Of a stretch of DNA of 17,199 nucleotides, positions 1 to 7,365 are shown piece after piece. The notes below the pieces were generated by a model. The model saw only the letters and a list, made by a program, of their open reading frames with translations, made no database searches and was not told the DNA's origin. This DNA is from Gemmataceae bacterium (GTDB lineage: Bacteria > Planctomycetota > Planctomycetia > Gemmatales > Gemmataceae): contig JADLBT010000451.1 in NCBI GenBank assembly GCA_020847555.1, forward strand, positions 1-17,199. Direction: 5' to 3'. A program made the position numbers and the translations under genes. Numbering within the stretch: position 1 is the first letter of the stretch; the number at the start of each line of letters is the position of its first letter.

Positions 1-17
1 AACGTCGTAGGATCCGT

Positions 18-56
18 GCGCCGGCACCCGAGCCTGGCCCCATCGGGTGCCGGCGC
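18..56 (-). terminator. Hairpin downstream of the murB-like gene
   Basis: A perfect 13-bp inverted repeat (18-30 and 44-56, GCGCCGGCACCCG and its complement) with a 13-nt loop lies 14 nt past the stop codon of the minus-strand murB-like gene. No T-run follows the stem on the minus strand, so it could be a terminator without a U-tract, an RNA-stabilising hairpin, or an intergenic palindrome of another kind. Confidence 0.4.
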
Positions 57-69
57 AAGGCTCGCACCC

Positions 70-966
70 TCACCAGACCGAGATTTCCAGTTCCAGCTCG
101 ACGTGGAACCGCTCCTGCACGCGGCTGCGCACCAGCTCGATCAGCCGCAGCACGTCGCGGGCGGTGGTGCCCTGGTGGGCGACGACGTAGCCGGCGTGCG
201 GGTCGCTCACCTCGGCCCCGCCAACGCGCGTCCCGGCCAGCCCTGACTGCTTGATCAGGGCGTCGGCGCTTAGCCCGCGCGGGTCACGGAAGACGCGGGC
301 GGCCGCCTGGAAGCTGAATGGCTGGTGGCCCTTCCGCTGGATCCATGCCTTGCGCATGCGCTTGACGATCGCGTCCGGTTCCTCCGCCTCCAGCTCGAAC
401 TCGGCGGCGACGAGGACGGCGTCATCCAGTCCGGCGGCCTGGTACGCGAAACTCAGCTCGTCGCCCTCGCGCGTGTGGGCACCGCCGGTCGCATCGACCG
501 CCTCGACCAGCCGCAGAGCCTGGCCGAGGTCGCCGGCCCGGTTACCGGCGCTGTGGCGCAGCGCCCCGCCGACCGTCCCGGGCGTGCCGACGAGCGTCTC
601 CAGTCCGGCGAGCGCGTGGCGCGCGGCGTGCGAGATCAGCTGGGACAGCGACGCCCCGCTCCCGGCCCGGACGCGCCGGCCGCGGGCCGACACCTGGGTG
701 AAGGCCGGCTCGCTCAGCCGCAGCACCACCCCGCGTACCCCCTCGTCCTGGACGAGGATGTTACACCCGCTGCCGAGGACGTGCATCGGCATCTGCCGCT
801 CGGCGCAGCGGCGGACGACGGCCGACAGTTCTGGAAGTGAGCGCGGCTGTGCCAGCGCATCGGCCGGACCGCCGACCCGGAGGTGGGTGTACGGGGCCAG
901 CGGCTCGTTCCACCGGATGAACTCGGCGAACTCTTGCAGGTGTGGTTGCCAGGTGTTTTGCGCCAT
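70..966 (-). CDS. murB: MurB-family UDP-N-acetylenolpyruvoylglucosamine reductase, catalytic positions substituted
   Basis: 298 aa. MurB is the cytoplasmic FAD/NADPH enzyme that reduces UDP-GlcNAc-enolpyruvate to UDP-MurNAc in peptidoglycan synthesis. Visible family marks are RVGGPAD (30-36), LGSGCNILV (64-72) and GTPGTVGGAL (127-136) of the FAD-binding domain. The C-terminal domain has VFRDP (225-229), LIKQSGLAG (237-245), GGAEVSDPHAGYVVA (249-263) and the ELELEI end with the conserved Glu. Three usual active-site residues differ: the proton-donating Ser (or Cys) before VFKNP is Arg224, the Arg of the YRxS motif is Gln176, and the Asn of GGAxxxNAG is Ser139. The start at 966 is preferred over the upstream ATG at 1005 because GAGGG lies about 7 nt upstream of it and the promoter -10 at 994-999 would remove the longer form. 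It is either a divergent functional MurB or a non-catalytic paralogue. The family call is secure; activity is not. Confidence 0.88.
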   Translation of the reverse strand: MAQNTWQPHLQEFAEFIRWNEPLAPYTHLRVGGPADALAQPRSLPELSAVVRRCAERQMPMHVLGSGCNILVQDEGVRGVVLRLSEPAFTQVSARGRRVRAGSGASLSQLISHAARHALAGLETLVGTPGTVGGALRHSAGNRAGDLGQALRLVEAVDATGGAHTREGDELSFAYQAAGLDDAVLVAAEFELEAEEPDAIVKRMRKAWIQRKGHQPFSFQAAARVFRDPRGLSADALIKQSGLAGTRVGGAEVSDPHAGYVVAHQGTTARDVLRLIELVRSRVQERFHVELELEISVW

Positions 967-993
967 CGAATCGCCCTCGGGAAAAACCGTCCC

Positions 994-1022
994 ATCATAG
1001 GGCACCGCCGAAGGGGCGTCAA
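994..1022 (-). promoter_or_regulatory. Sigma70-type promoter of the murB-like gene
   Basis: On the minus strand TTGACG (1022-1017) is followed after exactly 17 nt by TATGAT (999-994). Transcription would start near 987, giving a leader of about 20 nt with a GAGGG ribosome binding site before the ATG at 966. Confidence 0.6.
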
Positions 1023-1033
1023 CGCGAAGCGCT

Positions 1034-1143
1034 GGCGGACAGAACGAGACGAACGAGACGGCGCCGACGAGCCAGAAGCGTCAGCGCCGGGTTTGCCAAC
1101 CTGTCCGTCGCTGACGCTTCCGACTCGTCGGGTTTTGTCCGCC
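1034..1143. repeat. Long imperfect intergenic palindrome
   Basis: Two 23-nt arms (1064-1086 and 1109-1131; CCGACGAG..GAAGCGTCAGCG type) are complementary except at two positions, with a 22-nt loop. Outside them GGCGGACAGAAC (1034-1045) pairs with GTTTTGTCCGCC (1132-1143) with one mismatch. The size and symmetry suggest a dispersed intergenic element rather than an operator. It sits between divergent genes, upstream of both promoters, so it is not a terminator for either. Confidence 0.6.
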
Positions 1144-1171
1144 AACGCGAAGCGCAGCGCGGCACAATCCT

Positions 1172-1180
1172 TGCTATAAT
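1172..1180 (+). promoter_or_regulatory. Extended -10 promoter of the DUF4214 gene
   Basis: TGCTATAAT is a perfect extended -10 element, with no recognisable -35 at 16-18 nt. Start near 1187 would give a 5' leader of about 140 nt. This leader contains a GCTCGAC/GTCGAGC hairpin (1198-1214), a CGAAGAC/GTCTTCG inverted repeat (1225-1231, 1266-1272) and a strong AAGGAGG ribosome binding site (1311-1317) 9 nt before the ATG. Confidence 0.45.
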
Positions 1181-1326
1181 TTTGTTAACGTGTACGCGCT
1201 CGACCGGGTCGAGCCATACTACCGCGAAGACGGACCTTCCGCACCCGTGGACGGTTGCCGCGAGAGTCTTCGGACCGCCCCTCGCTCCCAACCGGAACCA
1301 CCCTTTCGTGAAGGAGGGTTCCCGCC

Positions 1327-2733
1327 ATGAGCCTCCTCTCCGGCCTGTCCCGTCTGCGGCGGCGCCGAACCTCACTGCCTGGCCACCGCAGCCCTGGTCG
1401 CCGCATCACCCTGCAGCTCGAAGCGCTCGAAACGCGCGAGGTGCCAGCGGCTGCCGCGCTCGACACCTATGTTGCCACCCTGTACCAGGGCTTCCTCGGC
1501 CGCACCAGCGACCCGGGTGGGCTGCGGTCGTGGGTCGCGTCGCTCGACGCGGGGGCGTCCCGGCCACAGGTGGCCGCCAACCTGCTGACGAGCCCCGAGG
1601 CCCACGCTCGCTGGGTGCAGATCGCCTACCAGGTGTTCCTGAACCGGCCGCCCGATCAGGCGGCGCTGAACTGGTGGGGGACGATCCTGGAGCAGGGCGG
1701 GATCTACGAGCAGGTGAAGGCGGGCGTCCTCGGATCCGCCGAGTACTACAGTCTGGTCGGCGGCACGAACTTCAGCTTCCTGAACGCCGTTTACGCCCAG
1801 GCGCTGAACCGGCCGCTCGACGAAGCCGGGCGTGTCTTCTGGGGCACGGCGCTGGCGCAGGGGGTGTCGCGCGAGCAGGTTGCCTTCCAGCTCCTCGTCA
1901 GCGCCGAGGCGCAGCAGGTCAAGGTCGCGAGCACCTACCTGACCATCCTCGGCCGCCCCCTCGACCCGGTCGGCTCGACCTTCTGGGTCAACGCCCTGGT
2001 GAACGGCGCACGGAATGAGGATCTGTTCGGCGGCGTGGTCGGGTCGGACGAGTTCTTCGTCCAGCTGACCACGTCGCTGACGCGGACCGGACTGGGCGAT
2101 CCTAACGCGGCGGCCAACCAGTTCCTCACCGACGCGGACAGGTTCGATATCACGCGCCCGGGGGCCGAGTTGCTGAATCGGAACATCGGGACCGACCCGA
2201 CGGCCGCCATCCGGAGCCCTGGCGGGGCAAAGCCCTCGTCCGTGCTGCAGGTGGTGCGCACCGTCCCGATCCTGGCGCCGTTCTTCATCACGCCGTTCGT
2301 GTTCTACCCGCCGCCGGTCTTCGCGGTGTTCAGCCCGTTCTACTCGCCCGGGTTCGGCCCGCTGTTCGCGCCGGGGTTCGGTTTCATCTACAACCCGTGG
2401 CTCGGGCCGTTCTACGACCCGCTCCTGGATCCGTTCTTCAGCCCCGGGTTTATTCCCGACTACGACCCGTGGTTCGATCCGTGGTTCCTCGAACCGGGTG
2501 TCGTCGATCCGGGGTTTGTGGATCCCGGCTTCTTTGATCCGGGGTTTGTGGATCCCGGCTTCTTTGATCCGGGGTTTGTCGATCCGGGCTTTGTGGATCC
2601 GGGGTTCTTTGATCCGGGCTTTGTGGATCCGGGCTTTGTGGATCCGGGCTTTGTGGATCCGGGGTTCGTTGATCCGGGCTTCTTCGACCCGGGGTTTGGG
2701 GGATTCGACTTCGGCTTCGGCGGGTTCTTCTAG
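1327..2733 (+). CDS. DUF4214 surface-type protein with C-terminal DPGF tandem repeats
   Basis: 468 aa, function unknown. A basic N-terminus (1-27) leads into LEALETREVPA (31-41), a motif common at the start of large exported planctomycete proteins. Residues about 45-250 hold four DUF4214-like repeats (about 48-94, 98-140, 149-192, 200-247), each built on a Y/F..(L/V)xGRxxDxxGxxxW pattern followed by a short helix ending near SxEa/eY. After a linker (250-315) comes a Phe/Pro/Tyr-rich tract (about 318-392) with scattered PGF and DPxF motifs. It grades into 12 DPGF(V/F) pentapeptides plus a terminal DPGFG (394-458) and a Gly/Phe end. DUF4214 domains occur in secreted or S-layer-like proteins; a cell-surface or matrix role is inference. 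The start is fixed by AAGGAGG 9 nt upstream. No partner gene is evident. Confidence 0.88.
   Translation: MSLLSGLSRLRRRRTSLPGHRSPGRRITLQLEALETREVPAAAALDTYVATLYQGFLGRTSDPGGLRSWVASLDAGASRPQVAANLLTSPEAHARWVQIAYQVFLNRPPDQAALNWWGTILEQGGIYEQVKAGVLGSAEYYSLVGGTNFSFLNAVYAQALNRPLDEAGRVFWGTALAQGVSREQVAFQLLVSAEAQQVKVASTYLTILGRPLDPVGSTFWVNALVNGARNEDLFGGVVGSDEFFVQLTTSLTRTGLGDPNAAANQFLTDADRFDITRPGAELLNRNIGTDPTAAIRSPGGAKPSSVLQVVRTVPILAPFFITPFVFYPPPVFAVFSPFYSPGFGPLFAPGFGFIYNPWLGPFYDPLLDPFFSPGFIPDYDPWFDPWFLEPGVVDPGFVDPGFFDPGFVDPGFFDPGFVDPGFVDPGFFDPGFVDPGFVDPGFVDPGFVDPGFFDPGFGGFDFGFGGFF
2506..2700 (+). repeat. 15-bp in-frame tandem repeat (13 units)
   Basis: Thirteen contiguous 15-bp units of the form GATCCGGGCTTTGTG code for DPGF(V/F), the last being DPGFG; a degenerate EPGVV unit (2491-2505) precedes them. 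The order of the fifth residue is V F V F V V F V V V V F G. Several units are identical at the DNA level (for example 2611-2625, 2626-2640 and 2641-2655), indicating recent slippage or unequal crossing-over. Confidence 0.95.
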
Positions 2734-2833
2734 TACTACAGCGCTCCGGTAAATGATCTTCTACGACAGAGGAGGATTTGATACAAGGCGAGTTCAGGAT
2801 GGCCGATAGAAGCCGCGCCCGGAATACACGCGC

Positions 2834-2920
2834 ATGGATGTCAAGGCACGCCGTCAACTCAAACCTGAACTCGATGGGTTTCTGGAACGCAAGGTCACAC
2901 TCCTCTTGGCCAGGCGCCGT
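2834..2920 (+). pseudogene. Possible N-terminal remnant of an IS701-like transposase
   Basis: An ATG opens about 28 residues beginning MDVKARRQLKPELDGFLER. This resembles the start of IS701-type DDE transposases as I recall it, but the expected continuation is missing. The frame runs straight into the REP-like hairpin at 2924 and no catalytic DDE region follows. The resemblance is short and from memory. It may be chance or a decayed fragment. Apart from this and the hairpin, I see nothing else in 2734-3033. Confidence 0.25.
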
Positions 2921-2923
2921 CGG

Positions 2924-2985
2924 ACCAGCTCGCAGCGCCAGCGCCGGGCGCTTGCGGAGGCCCGCCGCTGGCGCTGCGGGCTGGT
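2924..2985. repeat. REP-like palindrome, copy A
   Basis: Arms of 26 nt (2924-2949 and 2960-2985) pair with two mismatches around a 10-nt loop. The core ACCAGC(C/T)CGCAGCGCCAGCG is shared with the hairpin at 7433-7508, so this is a dispersed element. It lies just upstream of the O-antigen ligase gene. Confidence 0.7.
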
Positions 2986-3033
2986 AAGAGATGCCCTTGA
3001 CAGCCAGTGGTTGTCCCGCTATTACCTCGCCCC

Positions 3034-5634
3034 ATGCCACACCTAACCCGCTCTGCGGCCAGCGGCGCGCGGCCCGCGCCGGTCTGGGGTATCGTCCGCA
3101 CCCCCGCGGCGGTTTTCTGCCTGGGGTTGCTCCTGGTCCACCTGGTGCTGTCGCCGCTGCTGTTCAGCACCGCGACGCTCGGGGCCTTCGAGTATCCCAA
3201 GGTCGCGTTGCTGACCGCCGTTGCAATCGTGCTCCTGGCACTCGGCCTGAGCGTGGCCGTGCGCCCGCGCGACGGGGCGCGGCGAGCGAGCAGAGAAAGG
3301 ACCGGCAGTCCCTGGTACGCCGTATGGCGCAGGCCGCTGCTCCTCGGCGTGTCCCTGTTCGTGCTGTCGGCGGCGGCCTCGACGGCGCTGTCGGTCAGCC
3401 CGATCACATCGCTGGTCGGGGCGCACGAGAGCCACGCCGGACTCCTCACCGTACTCGGCTACGCGGCCGTGTTCTTCGCTACCCGCGCCGTCTGCCGCAA
3501 CTACGCCGACGCGCGCCTGCTGCTCAGCGGGTGTGTGGTCGCCGGCGCCGTGGCGGCGGCCTACGCCGTCGTGCAGTTCGCCGGCCTCGACCCGATCGTC
3601 TGGGGGGAGGTATCCGGTCTCAAGGAGTACCTGCGCCCGTTCGGCACGATGGGCCATCCGAACTACCTGGCCGCCTACCTTGCGATGGCCTTCCCGGTCA
3701 CCGCCTGCCTGGCCTACCGCGCCGCCATGCGCGGCCGCCGCGGGAGCTGCGTGGTTCTGGGCGTGGTCGGTCTGGGGATGTGCGCGGCGGTCGTGCTATC
3801 CGTCTCGCGGGCCGCGTGGCTGGCCCTGGCCGTCGGCGTCGCGGTCCTGCTGGTGGCGGCCGTTTGGGCTCGCCGGTGGCGGGCGGCGGGGGCGGTGGTG
3901 GTGCTGCCGGTGGCGACGGGCGGCATCCTCCTCGCCTGGGCGGCCCTCGGCGGGGAGCACACCCTGCTCGGGGCGGTCGGGGAGCGGATACATCACCTCG
4001 GGGATCCGGCCGGACGGCGCGAGATCTGGAAGACGGGGCTGGCGATCTTCCGGGAGTACCCGGTGTTTGGCAGTGGACTCGACACCTTCCAGGCCGTCTT
4101 CGGACTGAAGCGAACCACCGCGTACTGGCAGCTGGAGTGGAACCTGACGCCGGCGCGGGCACACAACGAGGTGATCCACACCCTCGCGACGCAGGGTCTG
4201 GCCGGCGCCGCCGCGCTGCTCGTCATGCTGGCCGGGCTCGTGGTCGCCAGCGTGCGCGCGTGGCGGCGGGCGCCGGCCGAGGCGCGCCCGCTCGTACTCG
4301 CGCTTGTGGCCGGCGCGGCAGCCTTCGTGACGCAGAGCGCGTTCGGGTTCACCGTCGCGGCGTGCGGTGTGCTCTTCATCACCCTGCTCGGGCTGCTGTC
4401 CCGGTTCGGCGAAGGAGAAGCCGAGCCCGTCACCGACCTGCCCCTTGCGCACTCCTGGTGGGGTCCGGCAGCGCTGGGCTGCGGGGCCGTTCTGGCGGCG
4501 CTCGTCGTCGGTTACAACTTCTGGAGCGCGGCGAACGCGACATACGGGGCCGTCGCCGGGGTGGTCCTGCTGGGGACGCTGCTCGGGACCGGGTGGGCGG
4601 TGCTGAGTGCGTCCTGCGCAGGCGAGGCGGGCTGCAAGCACATGGAGATCGAAGGCGCCAGCGCGGACGCACCGCCGCTGGGCTGGTGGTCGGCCGGATG
4701 GCGTTACCTCGCCCGCGGTGCGGTCTGGACCGGGGCCGCGGTCGTGCTGATCGCGGTGGTTGGCCGGCCGCTCGAGGCGAACATGACCTGTTGCCGGGGG
4801 GACCGGGTGCTGCGCGAGGATCCGCGGCGCGGCGTTCACCTGCTGGCGCGGGCGGTCGTGCTGGATCCCGACCGCGAGCTGCACTGGACGAAGCTGGGCG
4901 CCGGCGCGCACACTGCGGGACGCATGTCGCGCGTCCCCGCTGAGCGGCTGGAGTTGTACCGGATGGCTCGCGCGGCGCTGCAGCGGGCGGTACTGCTGTC
5001 CCCACTCAACGGCTACCACCACGCGAACCTCGGCCACGTCACCGCGATTCTGGCCCGGGAGGGCGGCGGTGAACCGGCCCAGGCCTACGCCGCCTACGAC
5101 CGCGCCCTGGAACTGGACCGCCGCAACGTCAACTTCTACGCCGACGCGGCCAACGCCGCACTCGGGTTCGGGGACCGGGTCCGGGCGCACGCCTACGCCA
5201 GCCAGGGGACGAGTCTGTTCCCCGCCTTCGCCCCCACGCTCGCGCAACTCGGGTATCTGGCACTCGCGGACCGGCAGTACACCGAGGCGGTACACCTGCT
5301 GTGCCGCGCGGTTCACGGTCAGTGGTACGACCACGAGAAGCTGCGCCCACTGGCGCTGGCGAACCTCGCGATGGCCTACCTCAACCTCGGGCTCTTCGAC
5401 CACGCCGTCAACGCCGGCACACAGGCGCTGGCGAAGGTGGAGTTCGTGGAGCTGCGGTGCAACCTCGGCATGGCGCTGGAACAGCTGGGGCGGCCGGCGG
5501 AAGCGGCCAGCTATTATCGAGAAGTCCTGGCAAGGGTGCCGCGGCACCCGAAGGCCCAGGCGGGGCTCCGGCGGCTGCTCGACGCGCGAAGCGTAACCCC
5601 GGAGTCGCTGCTTCGTCCGCCGGCCGGGAACTGA
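3034..5634 (+). CDS. O-antigen ligase family membrane protein with C-terminal TPR domain
   Basis: 866 aa from the ATG; a GTG at 3007 in the same frame would add 9 residues, and neither start has a clear ribosome binding site. The first about 560 residues are a multi-pass membrane region. It contains FGTMGHPNYLAAYLAM (about 203-218) and, in the periplasmic loop, PARAHNEVIHTLATQGLAG (373-391), the His-containing signature of Wzy/WaaL (PF04932) enzymes that join or polymerise polysaccharide on a lipid carrier. A loop with Cys residues and further membrane segments precede about 270 residues of tetratricopeptide repeats (about 590-860; for example AYAAYDRALEL, LANLAMAYLNLGLFDHAV, CNLGMALEQLGRPAEAA). 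The TPR part probably binds partners in the periplasm. No glycosyltransferases are adjacent, so the polymer is unknown. It could also be an exopolysaccharide polymerase or a protein O-glycosylation ligase. Confidence 0.82.
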   Translation: MPHLTRSAASGARPAPVWGIVRTPAAVFCLGLLLVHLVLSPLLFSTATLGAFEYPKVALLTAVAIVLLALGLSVAVRPRDGARRASRERTGSPWYAVWRRPLLLGVSLFVLSAAASTALSVSPITSLVGAHESHAGLLTVLGYAAVFFATRAVCRNYADARLLLSGCVVAGAVAAAYAVVQFAGLDPIVWGEVSGLKEYLRPFGTMGHPNYLAAYLAMAFPVTACLAYRAAMRGRRGSCVVLGVVGLGMCAAVVLSVSRAAWLALAVGVAVLLVAAVWARRWRAAGAVVVLPVATGGILLAWAALGGEHTLLGAVGERIHHLGDPAGRREIWKTGLAIFREYPVFGSGLDTFQAVFGLKRTTAYWQLEWNLTPARAHNEVIHTLATQGLAGAAALLVMLAGLVVASVRAWRRAPAEARPLVLALVAGAAAFVTQSAFGFTVAACGVLFITLLGLLSRFGEGEAEPVTDLPLAHSWWGPAALGCGAVLAALVVGYNFWSAANATYGAVAGVVLLGTLLGTGWAVLSASCAGEAGCKHMEIEGASADAPPLGWWSAGWRYLARGAVWTGAAVVLIAVVGRPLEANMTCCRGDRVLREDPRRGVHLLARAVVLDPDRELHWTKLGAGAHTAGRMSRVPAERLELYRMARAALQRAVLLSPLNGYHHANLGHVTAILAREGGGEPAQAYAAYDRALELDRRNVNFYADAANAALGFGDRVRAHAYASQGTSLFPAFAPTLAQLGYLALADRQYTEAVHLLCRAVHGQWYDHEKLRPLALANLAMAYLNLGLFDHAVNAGTQALAKVEFVELRCNLGMALEQLGRPAEAASYYREVLARVPRHPKAQAGLRRLLDARSVTPESLLRPPAGN

Positions 5635-5658
5635 AGCAAGGACGGCCATCCCGGAGGA

Positions 5659-5714
5659 CGGCACACAGGGGTGTGGGGCAGGCGCAGGTGCCTGCCACAC
5701 ACCCCTGTGTGCCG
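5659..5714. terminator. Hairpin between convergent genes
   Basis: Two 25-nt arms (5659-5683 and 5690-5714) pair with one mismatch around a 6-nt loop, between the stop of the O-antigen ligase gene (5634) and that of the PKD gene (5716). The position suits a bidirectional terminator, although neither side has a T-run. Confidence 0.6.
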
Positions 5715-5715
5715 C

Positions 5716-7023
5716 TCAGTTGCCGACAGGACGCAGCGGCCCCGCGCCGGGCAACTCGGCGACGTCGAGGCGCAGCTGATCGCCGGCCTCGCTGGCAGTG
5801 ACGCGGAACCGCCGGCCGTTCAGGGACAGCTCACCGCTGCTGCCGGGGCGGGCGCACTGCCACAGGCTGCGTTCGCCTTCCTGTACATTCAGGTGCATCG
5901 CCCGCTGGTTCGACACCCAGCCGCCCTGCAGCGCCGGCAGCGGCAGGAGGGTCGTGCCCGGAACCGCCAGCAGCTTGGCGACGGGCGACATGACCCGCGC
6001 GACCGGGGCGGTCCGCTGCTCCACCGTCAGGACGACCGCCGCGTTCCACTTCACCGGCTCGTTGGACGCCCTCACTAGCTCGCCCGTCAGGACGGCCTTG
6101 CGCCGATCCGGGGCGACGATCAGCGTCGGCGCGGCCCGGAGCGGCGCCCCCCTGGCCGGCGGCTGGGCCAGGCGCGCCGCGATGACCTGGAACCCGGGCC
6201 GGGCCGGGAACTCGCGGGTGAACCGGAACACCTTCTCCTTCACGTTCGGCGGGAACGCCACCTGGACCGGCGGCTGGGGCTCCTGGCGGGTGACGACGTG
6301 AACGCCCTGATGGGTGACGTTCAGGATGGCCATGACAGCGCCCGGCGGCTGGCGCTCGACCTGCACGCTGGCGCTGCGCTCGACCAGCTGCTTGCCGTCA
6401 TATGCCGCCAGCCGAAGGATGTGGACGCCAGGTGTTTTCAGACAAACGTAGCGCTCCTGGGTGCCGGTCAGGTCGTTGAGCACCTCGAGCGGGTTCTCGG
6501 TGCCGGGTGCCCAGACGCACAGGGTCGCGTTGCGGACCTTGCTGACGACCTTGAACGTCGCCGGAGCGTAGGCGTTCGGCTGCAGGGGCGTGACCTCGAA
6601 GGCATCGATCGTCGGCGGAGCCTGCACCGCCGGCGCGTCCAGGTTGACGTTGACGGTGCGCTCGTTCTCCTCGCCGAACAGGTTGCGCAGGCCGAGCTTG
6701 ACGGTGTACGTGCCCGGGCGGGGGAAGGTGTGGGTCACGGACCCCTGGGCAGCGCTGTACGGTTCGAGGGCCGATCCGTCGCCGAAATCCCACCACCCGT
6801 CGCCGGCGCCGCTGGATCGGTTGTGGAAGGCGACCTTCAGCCCGTCCACCTCGTACTGGAAGTTCGCGACCGGCTTGCCCGGCTTGACGAACTGCTCGAC
6901 GAGGGGGGTGAAGTACATCAGCGCGGCGCCGGAGACGAGCCCGCACAGGCTGACGACGCCGGCCTTGAGCCAGCCGAACAGCCGGCCCCCCTTGCCGCCC
7001 TCGGCGGGCGCTATCTCGGCCAT
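5716..7023 (-). CDS. Membrane-anchored PKD-domain protein
   Basis: 435 aa, no specific function recognised. A short Gly-rich cytoplasmic start is followed by one membrane segment (about 19-40, KAGVVSLCGLVSGAALMYF), so most of the protein is predicted outside the membrane. Residues about 52-127 form a PKD domain with the diagnostic WWDFGDGS (77-84) and HTFPRPGTYTVKL (98-110), an Ig-like fold of extracellular proteins. A second Ig-like stretch may lie at about 135-225; the rest (about 225-435) has beta-rich composition without a family I can name. The ATG at 7023 is chosen because AAGGAGG lies 7 nt upstream; the frame stays open further upstream but that part is Arg-rich and non-coding in look. 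It is convergent with the O-antigen ligase, not co-transcribed. Confidence 0.8.
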   Translation of the reverse strand: MAEIAPAEGGKGGRLFGWLKAGVVSLCGLVSGAALMYFTPLVEQFVKPGKPVANFQYEVDGLKVAFHNRSSGAGDGWWDFGDGSALEPYSAAQGSVTHTFPRPGTYTVKLGLRNLFGEENERTVNVNLDAPAVQAPPTIDAFEVTPLQPNAYAPATFKVVSKVRNATLCVWAPGTENPLEVLNDLTGTQERYVCLKTPGVHILRLAAYDGKQLVERSASVQVERQPPGAVMAILNVTHQGVHVVTRQEPQPPVQVAFPPNVKEKVFRFTREFPARPGFQVIAARLAQPPARGAPLRAAPTLIVAPDRRKAVLTGELVRASNEPVKWNAAVVLTVEQRTAPVARVMSPVAKLLAVPGTTLLPLPALQGGWVSNQRAMHLNVQEGERSLWQCARPGSSGELSLNGRRFRVTASEAGDQLRLDVAELPGAGPLRPVGN

Positions 7024-7171
7024 GTCAGGTCCTCCTTGACCGTCGCTGGGAACCGCCCGGGACCACCATTGTCGGGGCGGGAAGCGCTGCAAGGATACGC
7101 GATCTGGCCGACTGGCGTCGAGAGCGGTTTCCCTCCTTCGCGCGCCGGGCGGTTCACCTGTGCGGCACCGT

Positions 7172-7363
7172 CTACTTCTTCTTCGACGGTGGCGGGACCG
7201 GCAGCGGCAGGAAGTCACGCTGGAGGATCATCCACTCCTGCAGCGCCGCCTTCAGCTCCCGCTCCACGGCAACCGCCTCCGCGCGCCCGATCAGGTTGCG
7301 GAACTCGTTCGTGGGGAACTCCAGGCCGCTGAGCGTGGTGTTCGGCCATGCAGAGGGTCTTGC
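7172..7363 (-). pseudogene. Headless C-terminal gene fragment, sulfatase-like
   Basis: On the minus strand a frame ending in TAG (7174-7172) has coding-like codon use, almost every third base G or C. It reads NTTLSGLEFPTNEFRNLIG, then a helix AVERELKAALQEWM, then a Pro-rich tail ending PSKKK. The NEFRNL..ELKAALQEWM pattern resembles the C-terminal end of alkaline-phosphatase-fold sulfatases, from memory. There is no start codon before WMILQRD, and upstream the frame runs into the perfect palindrome at 7366-7431, where the resemblance stops. I read it as the remnant of a gene whose front was lost at the palindrome. The family is uncertain. The remaining bases of 7024-7171 show only the PKD gene leader. 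Confidence 0.42.
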
Positions 7364-7365
7364 CC

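Noticed and set aside
2450..3040. 196-aa minus-strand frame rich in PDPQSPDQ
   Set aside because: It is the antisense reading of the 15-bp DPGF repeat plus the REP-like hairpin; the plus-strand gene has the ribosome binding site and domains.
3796..5700. 634-aa minus-strand frame
   Set aside because: Antisense shadow of the O-antigen ligase gene caused by high GC; no recognisable domain.
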